Shown here in pieces: positions 45,544-54,253 of a stretch of DNA of 64,000 bases (the stretch's first letter is position 1; each line of letters begins with the position of its first letter). The notes beneath the pieces are model-generated. The model worked only from the letters and a program-made list of their open reading frames with translations, ran no database searches and was not told where the DNA came from. The stretch spans positions 186,001-250,000 of the forward strand of contig NZ_VSZS01000062.1 of the NCBI RefSeq assembly GCF_008180155.1. Direction: 5' to 3'. The DNA comes from Neoaquamicrobium microcysteis (lineage in GTDB: Bacteria; Pseudomonadota; Alphaproteobacteria; Rhizobiales; Rhizobiaceae). Made by a program: the position numbers and the translations under genes.

Positions 45544-46566
45544 GTGACAGCTTCCGAGCCTTTCGGCGCCACCGGGGATGGCGAGGCCGTAGAGCGGCTC
45601 TCGATCGCGGGCGGCGGGCTTTCAGCCCGCATCCTGACCTATGGCGCGATCATCCAGGAATTGCGGCTTGGAGGGCATGATGCGCCGCTGACGCTCGGCT
45701 TTCCGCGTCTGGACGATTATTTCGATCATTCGCTCTATTTCGGGGCGATCGTCGGCCGTTACGCCAACCGGATCGCCGGCGGAAAATTCGTGCTGGACGG
45801 CGAGCGCTTCGAAACAGACGCCAACGATCGCGGCAACACGCTGCATGGCGGTGCGCAGGGGCTAGACAGGCGCGTCTGGCAGGTGACGGCACAGGGTGCG
45901 GATTTCGTTACGTTGTCCATCCACGATCCGGCAGGCGCGATGGGATTTCCCGGGGCGCTGGACATATCCTGCACCTACCGGCTGAAGCCGCCGGCGACGC
46001 TGGCGGTCGAGATCAAGGCGACGTGCGACCGGCCCACGCTGTGCAATCTGGCGCAGCATTCCTACTTCAATCTCGACGATGGCGGGCGCGGCAGTATCCT
46101 CGACCATCGCATGACCGTTGCGGCGGCCGCCTACACGCCGGTGGACGCGCAATGCATCCCAACGGGCGAGGTGCTGCCCGTGCAAGGAACGGCGTTCGAT
46201 TTCGTGGTGCCGCGAAAGATCCGATACAGGCCCGGCGAGCAGACCGAATACGACCACAATTTCTGCCTGTCTGCGTCGCGCAGGCCGCTCAGCCAGGCGG
46301 CCTGGGTGCAGGGTGCGCGCTCGGGCGTCGAAATGGAGGTCTGGACCACCGAGCCGGGGCTGCAGTTTTACACCGGGCAGTTTCCCGACAGGCAGGTGCC
46401 TGGATTGGATAGCATCACCTACCGTTCTTTCGCTGGGTTCTGCATGGAACCGCAGGTGTGGCCCGATTCGCCCAACCGGCCCTATTTTCCGCACGCCGTG
46501 CTGCGCCCCGGAGAGGAATACAGGCAGGTGAGCGAGTTCCGGTTCCGGCCGCCGAACTACGAGTGA
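45544..46566 (+). CDS. galM: aldose 1-epimerase
   Basis: A 340-residue mutarotase interconverting alpha and beta anomers of aldoses. The family sites are GRYANRI (about 71-77), NTLHGGAQGLD with the first catalytic-site His, NLAQHSYFNLDD with the catalytic His, and EVWTTEPGLQFYTG with the acidic residue near the end. It starts at a GTG (45544) after a G-rich ribosome-binding site. Its stop is immediately adjacent to the convergent kdgK stop, so both transcripts meet with no spacer. With kdgK it points to sugar or sugar-acid use. Confidence 0.88.
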   Translation: MTASEPFGATGDGEAVERLSIAGGGLSARILTYGAIIQELRLGGHDAPLTLGFPRLDDYFDHSLYFGAIVGRYANRIAGGKFVLDGERFETDANDRGNTLHGGAQGLDRRVWQVTAQGADFVTLSIHDPAGAMGFPGALDISCTYRLKPPATLAVEIKATCDRPTLCNLAQHSYFNLDDGGRGSILDHRMTVAAAAYTPVDAQCIPTGEVLPVQGTAFDFVVPRKIRYRPGEQTEYDHNFCLSASRRPLSQAAWVQGARSGVEMEVWTTEPGLQFYTGQFPDRQVPGLDSITYRSFAGFCMEPQVWPDSPNRPYFPHAVLRPGEEYRQVSEFRFRPPNYE

Positions 46567-47484
46567 TTATGCCTCGAAGGCGGCTTTCAGGGCCGGGAAG
46601 GGTGCCAGCGCGCCGCGCACCTGTACCACTGCGGCTGCCACCCGGTGGGCACGCTCGGCAGCCTCGATCGGGTCGTGGCCGAGAAGGCGTGCGGCCAGAT
46701 AGCCGCCATTGAAAGAATCGCCTGCGCCCGTCGTATCGACCGGATGTGCGACGTGGGTCGCCGGAACGCTTTGCGTCCCGCCCTCGGTGAGGACCAGGGC
46801 AGGTTCGGAGCCGTCCTTGACCACGATCTCGCGGACACCCGCGTGCGTGAGCCGTTCAGCGGTCTTCTCCAATGAGGCATCGCCGAAGAGTGCCTGTTCG
46901 TCCGGGTAGGTGGGAAGAGCGATGTCGGCCACCGTAAGCGCTGCCTCGATGGCAGTGCGGGCTGCATCCTGCGACGGCCACAGCCGGGGGCGATAATTGG
47001 GATCGAAGGCGACGAAGCTGCCGGCTGCGCGCGCCGCCACCACCGCGTCGAACAGCGTTTGCCGGGCCTTGCCTTCCAGAATTGCCACGGTGATTCCGGA
47101 AAAGTAGACAAGTGACCGGTTTTCAAGGCTTTTCGCCAGCATGGCCGGGTCGTCGGCCAGTTTGCGCGCGGCGGCATCCGCGCGCCAGTAAGTGAACGAT
47201 CGCTCCGCCCCATCGAGCGTGATCGCGTAAAGGCCCGGCCGTGCGCCTGCGATGCGCGGGCTCGCCGCCGTGCCGATGCCGTTTTCCGCAAAGAACGAAA
47301 GCTGCTGGGCCGAAAAGGCGTCGTCGCCGAACGCGCTAACGTAGTCTGTCGCATCTTGTGAGGCCAGCAGGGCACGCATCGCCCACAGCACGTTGAACGT
47401 GTCGCCGGAATGGGCAAGACGCCAATCGGCATCCTCGCCGGTCAGTTCCAGCATGCATTCCCCGATCGATGCGATGGACCTCAT
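46567..47484 (-). CDS. kdgK: 2-dehydro-3-deoxygluconokinase-type sugar kinase
   Basis: A 305-residue PfkB/ribokinase-family enzyme phosphorylating 2-keto-3-deoxygluconate for the Entner-Doudoroff route. It opens with SIGECMLEL, a KdgK-style start. The anion hole and catalytic Asp are in DTTGAGDSFNGGYLA (about 260-274), and YWRADAAARKL is the KDG-type substrate block. GGAGGG lies upstream of the ATG at 47484. Other sugar-acid kinases of the same family are possible but less likely. Confidence 0.86.
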   Translation of the reverse strand: MRSIASIGECMLELTGEDADWRLAHSGDTFNVLWAMRALLASQDATDYVSAFGDDAFSAQQLSFFAENGIGTAASPRIAGARPGLYAITLDGAERSFTYWRADAAARKLADDPAMLAKSLENRSLVYFSGITVAILEGKARQTLFDAVVAARAAGSFVAFDPNYRPRLWPSQDAARTAIEAALTVADIALPTYPDEQALFGDASLEKTAERLTHAGVREIVVKDGSEPALVLTEGGTQSVPATHVAHPVDTTGAGDSFNGGYLAARLLGHDPIEAAERAHRVAAAVVQVRGALAPFPALKAAFEA

Positions 47485-47612
47485 TCGCGCTATCCCTCCA
47501 GTGGCCGGCACTGTCTAGCGTTCGACGCGACCCCGCGCAACGGCACCGGATTTCAGCTTGACCTTACCGTGAGGGGAAGCCCTAGCTGTCTGCGCGAAAC
47601 CGGAGACCGACG

Positions 47613-48044
47613 ATGAGGAAATGGCTTCTTGCAGGCGTGGTGCTGGCCGCTTTGGCAGTAGTCGTGGTGGTTGCCGTGCGCATGTTGATGCCGCCGCCGG
47701 ACGACCTCGACCTGGCGCGCTCCAAGCCCAGCGACGGCGGCACCTATGTCGTTTCGGTCGAGCCGGAGGCCGAACCGGTCGAGCGGGGTGAGCTTCATGC
47801 CTGGATCGTGACAGTGGCACTTCCCGACGGGTCGGCCGTGGCAGACGCCGAACTGACCGTGGATGGCGGCATGCCGCAGCATGGCCATGGGCTTCCTACG
47901 GCGCCGGCCTCTGCCGGGCATATCGGCGACGGGCGCTATCGCGTGGAGGGGGTGCGTTTCAACATGGGCGGATGGTGGGTGCTGAAATTCGGCATATCGT
48001 CGCCAGCAGGAGACGACACCGCCGAGTTCAACCTCGTCCTATGA
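47613..48044 (+). CDS. FixH-like/YtkA-like membrane-anchored protein
   Basis: A 143-residue protein with one N-terminal membrane helix (about residues 4-25) and a periplasmic immunoglobulin-like domain (DGGTYVVSVEPEAEPVERGELHAW, then GGMPQHGHGLPT and GWWVLKFGI). The His-rich MPQHGHG loop recalls the copper-binding region of FixH/YtkA-type proteins. It overlaps the following diheme cytochrome gene by four bases (ATGA), a conserved pairing in rhizobia, so the two very likely work together in the periplasm. No other fix genes are here, so a cytochrome oxidase role is not implied. Confidence 0.78.
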   Translation: MRKWLLAGVVLAALAVVVVVAVRMLMPPPDDLDLARSKPSDGGTYVVSVEPEAEPVERGELHAWIVTVALPDGSAVADAELTVDGGMPQHGHGLPTAPASAGHIGDGRYRVEGVRFNMGGWWVLKFGISSPAGDDTAEFNLVL

Positions 48045-49246
48045 TCGGCATGCGGCCGTTGCCTCTGCTGATCGTCCTGCTGATGGCGCTCGCATTGCAG
48101 GCCTGTTCGCGCGAGGATTTCAGTGAGGACGAGAAGGCGCTCATCGGCCAGTTGCGGCTGTCGCAACTCGGTCCGCTGAAGCCCGATCCCAGCAATGCCG
48201 TCGCAGACGACCCGCGCGCCGCGGCTTTCGGTGAGGCGCTTTTCTTCGACACCGGATTTTCGGTGGATGGTACGGTTTCCTGTGCGACCTGCCATCTGCC
48301 GGAGCGGCAGTTTCAAGACGATCGACCGCTCGCACGGGGCATCGGCACCACCGACCGCCGCACCATGCCGCTGGCGGGCGCGTCGCACGGGCAGTGGTTC
48401 TTCTGGGACGGGCGCAAGGACAGCCTCTGGGCGCAGGCGCTTGGACCGATGGAGGATGCGCGCGAGCATGCGGGTAACCGGGTTGCCTTTGCGCATCGCG
48501 TGGAGCGGGCCTACCGCGATGAATATGAAGCCGTTTTCGGTCCTCTGCCCGTACTCTCCGGCCTGCCTGACGAAGCTTCTCCGCTCGGGACGGCTGCGCA
48601 GCAGGAGGCGTGGGACCGGATAGGGGATGATAGAAAGACGGAAATCGACATCGTCTTTTCCAACCTCGGAAAGGCGCTTGCCGCCTTCCAGCGCACAATC
48701 GTGCATGAGGAGACCCGCTTCGACCGCTTCGCGGAAGCCGTGATCGCCGGTCGAAGGCCTGAAGGCGATGCCGAGTTCAATTCGCTCGAGGTCGAGGGCC
48801 TCAAGCTGTTCATCGGCAAGGCCAACTGCATCGACTGCCACAACGGACCACGTTTTACCGACGAATTCTTCCACAATACGGGCGTCCCAGCCGTTGCCGG
48901 CCTTGCGGGCGATCGGGGGCGTGCACAGGCGGTCGAGCAGGTGCTTGCCGACCCTTTCAACTGCATGGGGCCGTACAGCGACGCCAAGGAAGAAGAATGC
49001 GAGGAACTGCGTTTCATGGTGCGCGACAGCCCGGAAATGGAGGGCGCTTTCAAGACGCCGTCGCTGCGCGGGGCCGCAAACCGCCTGCCCTATATGCACG
49101 CAGGCCAGATCGCCACGCTGGAAGACGTGATCGACCACTATTCGGCCGCGCCAGCGGCTCCAGGGGGGCAAAGCGAACTGCGGGGGGTGATTTTCACCGA
49201 TCGCGGGCGTGCGGCCCTAGTGGCTTTGCTAAAGACGCTTGACTGA
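48041..49246 (+). CDS. diheme cytochrome c peroxidase/MauG-family lipoprotein
   Basis: A 401-residue precursor with a lipoprotein signal ending LALQAC22, so anchored in a membrane facing the periplasm. Two c-type heme sites are present: C81-AT-CH85 and C263-ID-CH267. The family block FSVDGTVSCATCHLPERQFQDDRPLARG precedes a WDGRKDSLWAQALGPM motif shared by CcpA and MauG. It may reduce peroxide or oxidatively modify a protein partner. The FixH-like gene is fused to it by an ATGA overlap, and a small membrane protein gene follows. Confidence 0.87.
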   Translation: MIGMRPLPLLIVLLMALALQACSREDFSEDEKALIGQLRLSQLGPLKPDPSNAVADDPRAAAFGEALFFDTGFSVDGTVSCATCHLPERQFQDDRPLARGIGTTDRRTMPLAGASHGQWFFWDGRKDSLWAQALGPMEDAREHAGNRVAFAHRVERAYRDEYEAVFGPLPVLSGLPDEASPLGTAAQQEAWDRIGDDRKTEIDIVFSNLGKALAAFQRTIVHEETRFDRFAEAVIAGRRPEGDAEFNSLEVEGLKLFIGKANCIDCHNGPRFTDEFFHNTGVPAVAGLAGDRGRAQAVEQVLADPFNCMGPYSDAKEEECEELRFMVRDSPEMEGAFKTPSLRGAANRLPYMHAGQIATLEDVIDHYSAAPAAPGGQSELRGVIFTDRGRAALVALLKTLD

Positions 49247-49255
49247 TGGCGCCTG

Positions 49256-49294
49256 CTCCCCGAACCTCAGCGGCAACGCAGGGGGCTCGGGGAG
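49256..49294 (+). promoter_or_regulatory. hairpin that sequesters a ribosome-binding site
   Basis: CTCCCCGA (49256-49263) pairs exactly with TCGGGGAG (49287-49294). The 3' arm contains the GGGGAG ribosome-binding site for the 42-residue gene starting at 49301, so folding would hide it. The hairpin also directly follows the diheme cytochrome stop. Confidence 0.45.
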
Positions 49295-49300
49295 AACGTC

Positions 49301-49429
49301 ATGCGCTACGTGCTCGTCATCATGGCGATAACGCTATTCATCCTTTGGGAGTCGATCTACAGCGACTGGACCATCACCCGGTCGTTTGCCGGCGAGGTGT
49401 CGAGGGTGTGGAACCGGCTGGGCTTCTAG
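49301..49429 (+). CDS. small single-helix membrane protein, 42 residues
   Basis: A short gene too small for usual length cut-offs. The product starts MRYVLVIMAITLFILWESIY and so has one membrane helix (about 3-18), then a polar tail ending RVWNRLGF. It begins with ATG seven bases after GGGGAG and lies 54 bases past the diheme cytochrome gene, probably in the same operon. Its last four bases overlap the convergent putR stop. No family is recognised, but tiny helix proteins of this kind often accompany membrane redox units. Confidence 0.6.
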   Translation: MRYVLVIMAITLFILWESIYSDWTITRSFAGEVSRVWNRLGF

Positions 49430-49878
49430 CGATCCTTGACGGTTTCCATCGCCACATAGGTTGAGGTCTGCGCGACGTGCGGCAGTGCCGAGATGCGTTC
49501 GCCCAGCACCCTTCGGTAGGCCGCGATATCCTTCGTGCGAACCTTGAGCAGGTAATCGAAGCTCGACGCGATCATGTGGCACTGTTCGATCTCGGGCACG
49601 GCGAGAGCGGCCTTGTTGAAGGCCTCCAATGCCGCCGAGCGTGTATCCAGCAGCTTGACCTGAACGAAGGCGACGTGGCCTTCGCCCATGCGCTCGCGGT
49701 CGATGATCGCCGCATAACCGCGGATGTAGCCGTCGCGCTCCAACCGCCTGACGCGCGCTTGAACCGGTGTCTTGGAAAGCCCAACCTTCTGACCGAGTTC
49801 GGCCATAGACAGCCTGCCGTCGCGCGCCAGCGCGGCAAGGATGTTGCGATCGATGCGGTCCAATTGATCTTCGGTCAT
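49426..49878 (-). CDS. putR: Lrp/AsnC-family regulator of proline use, PutR-like
   Basis: A 150-residue Lrp/AsnC protein: N-terminal helix-turn-helix (LDRIDRNILAALARDGRLSMAELGQKVGLSKTPV) and a C-terminal RAM ligand-binding domain (VAFVQVKLLDTRS ... SFDYLLKVRTKD). It is divergent from putA over 142 bases, the arrangement known for PutR, which activates putA in response to proline in alphaproteobacteria. The intergenic region is therefore its probable binding site, though no symmetric operator was obvious by eye. Confidence 0.87.
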   Translation of the reverse strand: MTEDQLDRIDRNILAALARDGRLSMAELGQKVGLSKTPVQARVRRLERDGYIRGYAAIIDRERMGEGHVAFVQVKLLDTRSAALEAFNKAALAVPEIEQCHMIASSFDYLLKVRTKDIAAYRRVLGERISALPHVAQTSTYVAMETVKDR

Positions 49879-50020
49879 GGGTTATGCGCGCCAAAAAACG
49901 TGGATGACCGTTAGCAAATAGTTCGTATGGCCTGCCAAGTCGAGATGTTTGGAAAGGCCGCCTGTTTCTGCGCATGATATTCAGACTGATCCGAACAACC
50001 TCCATCGCCGACGGTTCGCA

Positions 50021-53000
50021 ATGGCTTCGCAGCAACTCGAAAAACTCCGTTCCGCTATCCGTGCCAACATGCTGCCGGACGAGGGGGATGCGCTTGCACG
50101 CCTTGTGGCGCTTGCCGATCTCACAAGCGAGCAGCGCATTGCGATCTCGCAACGGGCGGCCGGGCTGGTGCAAGCGGTGCGGAACGCGTCCAACCCGCAG
50201 CTCATGGAGGTTTTCCTCTCCGAATACGGCCTTTCGACTAAGGAGGGCGTGGCGCTGATGTGCCTGGCGGAGGCGCTGCTGCGCGTGCCCGATTCCGAGA
50301 CGATGGACGACCTGATCCGTGACAAGATCGCGCCGCACGACTGGTCGGCCCATTCCGGCGAGTCGAGCTCCATCTTCGTCAACGCGTCGACATGGGCGCT
50401 GATGCTGACCGGCCGTGTGCTCGACGAGGGCGAAGGCGGCATCGAGGGCACGCTGCGCTCCATGGTTCGCAGGCTGGGCGAGCCGGTGATCCGCAAGGCG
50501 GTATCGGCCGCGATGCGCGAAATGGGCGAGCAGTTCGTGCTTGGCCGTACGATCGACGAGGCGATCAAGCGCGGGCGCGACTACACGCGCAAGGGCTATT
50601 ATTATTCGTTCGACATGCTGGGGGAGGCGGCCCGCACGGAGGCCGACGCGCTGCGCTACCATCGCGCCTATGCGGACGCGATATCGTCGCTCAACGCCGG
50701 CGCGACAGACGCTGATATCGCCAGGAACCACGGCATATCCGTCAAGCTTTCCGCCCTCCACCCGCGCTATGAGACGGGGCAGAAGGAGACGATGCTTCCG
50801 GTATTGGCCAAGCGGCTGTTCTCGCTGGCGCTGGCGGCGCGCCACGCACGCATGGGGCTCAACATCGACGCCGAAGAAGCCGACAGGCTCGACCTGTCGC
50901 TCGACGTCATCGAAAAGGTGCTGTCCGAGCCGGAACTGGCGGGATGGGACGGTTTCGGCGTGGTGGTGCAGGCCTACGGTCCGCGCGCGCCCTTCGTCAT
51001 CGACTGGCTCTATGCACTGGCCAAGCGCCTGGACCGGCGCATCATGGTGCGGCTGGTGAAGGGCGCTTACTGGGACACCGAGATCAAGCGCGCGCAGGTG
51101 ATGGGGCTTGCCGGCTATCCGGTCTTCACGCGCAAGCCGAACACCGACGTGTCCTACATCGCCTGCGCCAGGAAGCTGCTGGGGATGACCGACCGCATCT
51201 ACCCGCAGTTCGCGACGCACAACGCGCATACGGTGGCGGCAATTCTCGCCATGGCCAGCGACAGGGAGGCATTCGAGTTCCAGCGCCTCCACGGCATGGG
51301 CGAAGCGCTGCACGAGGCCGTGCGCAAGGCTGAGGGCACGCGCTGCCGCATCTATGCGCCGGTGGGGGCGCATTCCGACCTGCTCGCCTATCTGGTACGC
51401 CGCCTGCTCGAAAACGGCGCCAACTCGTCGTTCGTTCACCAGATCGTCGACAAGTCGGTGGCGCCGGAGGATATCGCGCACGACCCGTTCGACACGGTCG
51501 CCATGCAGGGGCCGGCGTCCAATCCGGCTATTCCGCGCCCCGTCGACATCTTCGGGGTCGAGCGCAGGAACTCGAAGGGCTGGGACATCACCGACCCGGT
51601 GACGCTTGCCGACATCGAAAGCCGCAGGAAAGCGTTCGCCGCGCCGCACCGCTGGCAGGCCGGGGACGCCGGCAAGTCGAGGGGTGTCGTCAATCCCGCC
51701 CGTCCGCAGGAGATGGTGGGCGAGGTTGTCGAAGCCGGTGCTTCGGCGGTGAAGAAGGCGGTCGAGGCGGCCGTCAAGGCGCAGCCGAAATGGGAAAAGA
51801 CCGCCGTGTCTACTCGTTCTGCGGCACTTTTGAAGGCCGCCGACCTTTACGAGGACCATGCGGTCGAGTTCTTTTCGCTGTGCGCACGCGAAGCCGGCAA
51901 GACGCTCGCGGATGGCGTTGCCGAGGTGCGCGAGGCGGCCGACTTCCTGCGCTACTATGCCGGGCAGGCGGAGGAGGTGGAGCGGCACACGACCGCCAGA
52001 GGCGTGATTGCCTGTATCTCGCCGTGGAACTTCCCGCTGGCGATCTTTACCGGCCAGGTGGCGGCGGCACTCGTCACTGGCAATGCGGTTGTCGCCAAGC
52101 CGGCGGAACAGACGCCGTTGATCGCCGCGCGCGCGGTGGACCTGCTGCACCAAGCCGGCATACCGGAGGAGGTGCTGCATCTGCTGCCGGGTGACGGTCC
52201 TTCCGTGGGCGCTCCGCTGACGGCCGACCCGCGCATCGCCGGCGTCTGCTTTACGGGTTCGACAGAGGTTGCACGCCTGATCGAGCGCCAGCTTGCAAAA
52301 ACCGCCGAGGCCGAGGCGATGCTGATTGCCGAAACGGGCGGGCTCAACGCGATGATCGTCGATTCGACCGCGCTGCCGGAACAGGCGGTGCGCGACATTG
52401 TCGCCTCGGCGTTCCAGAGTGCGGGGCAGCGCTGCTCCGCCCTTCGTGTCCTCTACGTGCAGAAGGACGTCGAGGCGAAGGTTCTGGAGATGCTGAAGGG
52501 CGCGATGGAGGCGCTGCGGCTGGGCGATCCGGCGCTTATTTCGACCGATGTGGGACCGGTGATTGACGACGAGGCGCGCGACAACCTGCTGTCCTACTGC
52601 GCCGATATGGAAAGTCAGGGCCGGCTGATCGCGAAGCTCGATGCACCGCGCGACGGGCGTTTCGTGGCCCCGCATATCTTCCGCGTTTCGGGCATCCGCG
52701 AGATGGAGCGAGAGATATTCGGCCCGGTCCTGCATGTTGCAACGTTCGGGGCGGAAGAGATCGACAAGGTCATTTCGGAAATCAATGCAAAGGGTTACGG
52801 CCTGACGTTCGGGTTGCATACGCGCATTGAGGCGCGCGTTCAGCACATAGTGGACGGTATTCACGCAGGCAACATCTACGTCAACCGCAACCAGATCGGC
52901 GCGGTCGTCGGGTCGCAGCCTTTCGGCGGCGAGGGCCTTTCGGGCACCGGCCCGAAAGCAGGCGGGCCGCACTATCTGCGCCGCTTCCGTAAGGGCGAAG

Positions 53001-53623
53001 TGACCTTCATGAAGCCGGCCGTGGGCGACGTGGTTCCGGCGCAAACGCTTGTCGAGCACATGCCCGATGCCGCGCGCGGCGGCTGGGCGACGCGGATCGA
53101 CCGTATCGCGGTACTGCGCAAGCATCTGCGCGGCAAGGGCGCTGCGGCGATCTCCGCCTCTGCTGCGATCGATTTCGGCCCGGTCGACCTGCCGGGACCG
53201 ACGGGCGAGGCGAATACGCTGCTGCTGGTGCCACGCGGGCGGGTTCTTTGCCTGGGCCCCGATCCGGACACGGCGTTCGCGCAGGCCATTCAGGCGCTGG
53301 CAGGCGGCAATGCGGTGCTGGCCGTGGCGCCGGGCGCTCGCGCCGCACTGTCGCCGCTGACAGGCAAGGGAATGCCCGTGGAGGCCATCGACGGGATCAT
53401 CGACCCCGCCGATCTCGCCGGCCTCAATGTGGATGTGGTTGCTTGCTCGGCAGACGCCGATACGCTGCGGGCGATCCGGCGGGTTCTGAGCGAGCGCGAC
53501 GGCCCGATCGTGCGGCTAGTAGCTGCCGTCATCAACCCGACCGCCTATGTGCACGAGCGCGCGGTGTGCGTGGACACGACGGCCGCCGGCGGCAATGCCA
53601 GCCTGCTGGCGGCGTCGGAGTAG
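50021..53623 (+). CDS. putA: bifunctional proline dehydrogenase/L-glutamate gamma-semialdehyde dehydrogenase
   Basis: A 1200-residue trifunctional-length PutA that oxidises proline to glutamate, passing electrons to the quinone pool and NAD. The N-terminal helical region is followed by the FAD proline dehydrogenase barrel (about 190-490: GLNIDAEEADRLDLSLDV-type and VRLVKGAYWDTEIKRAQ). Then comes the P5C dehydrogenase (about 545-1010) with ISPWNFPLAIFTGQ, AETGGLNAMIVD and the nucleophile in SAGQRCSAL. The last 180 residues are the ALDH-like C-terminal domain of long PutAs. No ribbon-helix-helix is seen, consistent with a separate PutR. The ATG at 50021 lacks a strong Shine-Dalgarno; a TTG at 49949 would add 24 residues. 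Confidence 0.92.
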   Translation: MASQQLEKLRSAIRANMLPDEGDALARLVALADLTSEQRIAISQRAAGLVQAVRNASNPQLMEVFLSEYGLSTKEGVALMCLAEALLRVPDSETMDDLIRDKIAPHDWSAHSGESSSIFVNASTWALMLTGRVLDEGEGGIEGTLRSMVRRLGEPVIRKAVSAAMREMGEQFVLGRTIDEAIKRGRDYTRKGYYYSFDMLGEAARTEADALRYHRAYADAISSLNAGATDADIARNHGISVKLSALHPRYETGQKETMLPVLAKRLFSLALAARHARMGLNIDAEEADRLDLSLDVIEKVLSEPELAGWDGFGVVVQAYGPRAPFVIDWLYALAKRLDRRIMVRLVKGAYWDTEIKRAQVMGLAGYPVFTRKPNTDVSYIACARKLLGMTDRIYPQFATHNAHTVAAILAMASDREAFEFQRLHGMGEALHEAVRKAEGTRCRIYAPVGAHSDLLAYLVRRLLENGANSSFVHQIVDKSVAPEDIAHDPFDTVAMQGPASNPAIPRPVDIFGVERRNSKGWDITDPVTLADIESRRKAFAAPHRWQAGDAGKSRGVVNPARPQEMVGEVVEAGASAVKKAVEAAVKAQPKWEKTAVSTRSAALLKAADLYEDHAVEFFSLCAREAGKTLADGVAEVREAADFLRYYAGQAEEVERHTTARGVIACISPWNFPLAIFTGQVAAALVTGNAVVAKPAEQTPLIAARAVDLLHQAGIPEEVLHLLPGDGPSVGAPLTADPRIAGVCFTGSTEVARLIERQLAKTAEAEAMLIAETGGLNAMIVDSTALPEQAVRDIVASAFQSAGQRCSALRVLYVQKDVEAKVLEMLKGAMEALRLGDPALISTDVGPVIDDEARDNLLSYCADMESQGRLIAKLDAPRDGRFVAPHIFRVSGIREMEREIFGPVLHVATFGAEEIDKVISEINAKGYGLTFGLHTRIEARVQHIVDGIHAGNIYVNRNQIGAVVGSQPFGGEGLSGTGPKAGGPHYLRRFRKGEVTFMKPAVGDVVPAQTLVEHMPDAARGGWATRIDRIAVLRKHLRGKGAAAISASAAIDFGPVDLPGPTGEANTLLLVPRGRVLCLGPDPDTAFAQAIQALAGGNAVLAVAPGARAALSPLTGKGMPVEAIDGIIDPADLAGLNVDVVACSADADTLRAIRRVLSERDGPIVRLVAAVINPTAYVHERAVCVDTTAAGGNASLLAASE

Positions 53624-53630
53624 GCCAGGA

Positions 53631-53650
53631 GAGGGGGCCTATGCCCCCTC
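53631..53650. terminator. GC hairpin between convergent putA and heme-monooxygenase genes
   Basis: GAGGGGGC (53631-53638) pairs perfectly with GCCCCCTC (53643-53650) across the loop CTAT. It overlaps the stop of the leftward gene and follows putA by seven bases, so it could end both transcripts. No T run is present on either side, so it is a weak Rho-independent signal. Confidence 0.45.
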
Positions 53651-53953
53651 GACCACGGAAAAGCCCTCGAACTGGGGGTGGCCGAGATAGACCGGCTTGT
53701 GGTCGCCCGCGTTCCTGTGGGCGTCGCGAAAGTTCTGCGACTTCGTCCACGCCACGAAGTCTTCATGGCTTTCCCAAACCGTGTGGGAGGCGAAGAGCGT
53801 ATAGCCTTCCGCCTCGTTGACGGGTCCGCGCAGCAGATGGAACTGGCGAAATCCCTTCATCTCGTGGAGCGTGGAATCGCGCCCCTTCCAGATGTTCTCG
53901 AAATCCTCTTCCGAGCCGATCTTTACCTTGAAGCGGTTCATGGCGATGTACAT
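53639..53953 (-). CDS. hmuQ: IsdG/HmuQ-type heme-degrading monooxygenase (ABM fold)
   Basis: A 104-residue antibiotic-biosynthesis-monooxygenase-fold protein. Asn6, Trp69 and His79 match the Asn-Trp-His triad of IsdG-type heme oxygenases in order and spacing (Trp to His is ten residues, as in IsdG). It would open imported heme to release iron in the cytoplasm. In Bradyrhizobium and Brucella, equivalents are HmuQ and BhuQ. It is the last gene of the leftward operon that begins with the heme receptor. Not all ABM proteins degrade heme, but the operon makes it likely. Confidence 0.8.
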   Translation of the reverse strand: MYIAMNRFKVKIGSEEDFENIWKGRDSTLHEMKGFRQFHLLRGPVNEAEGYTLFASHTVWESHEDFVAWTKSQNFRDAHRNAGDHKPVYLGHPQFEGFSVVEGA

Positions 53954-53975
53954 GACGTCCTTCCTCTTTTCAGGA

Positions 53976-54242
53976 TCATGAAGCTGACGATTTCTTGCGT
54001 GCTACGGCCGGCGCGCGTTGCGCGGCTGCGAACGCGACGACGTTTCCGGGCAGAAACTCCGACGCTTTTGGTGCGGGGGCGGAGCCGGCCTGCGTGAACG
54101 AGCCTTCGCGAAACCGATCGATCTCGACGACGTCCTGCGACGCGGCAATGGCTTCGCGCTGTTCGAGCAGTTCACGCAGCTTCGGATGCAGGCCATCGCC
54201 GCGCGCGGCGGCAAGACGGTGAAGACTGAGAAAGCCAGACAT
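53976..54242 (-). CDS. hypothetical protein, 88 residues, in heme-uptake operon
   Basis: A small soluble protein starting MSGFLSLHRLAAARGDGLHPKLRELLEQREAIAAS. The first half is predicted helical; the second half is Ala/Pro-rich and ends in a basic, Ser-rich tail. No known domain, metal motif or membrane segment was recognised. It lies 11 bases after tonB and 22 bases before hmuQ on the same strand, so it is expressed with the heme system. Its tight spacing supports a real gene, but the function is unknown. Confidence 0.55.
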   Translation of the reverse strand: MSGFLSLHRLAAARGDGLHPKLRELLEQREAIAASQDVVEIDRFREGSFTQAGSAPAPKASEFLPGNVVAFAAAQRAPAVARKKSSAS

Positions 54243-54253
54243 ACAGGTTCCGG

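Noticed and set aside
49334-53125. A 1263-codon open frame on the minus strand opposite putA
   Set aside because: It is the antisense shadow of putA in GC-rich DNA. Its product is Arg/His-rich without domains, while the plus strand encodes a full PutA.
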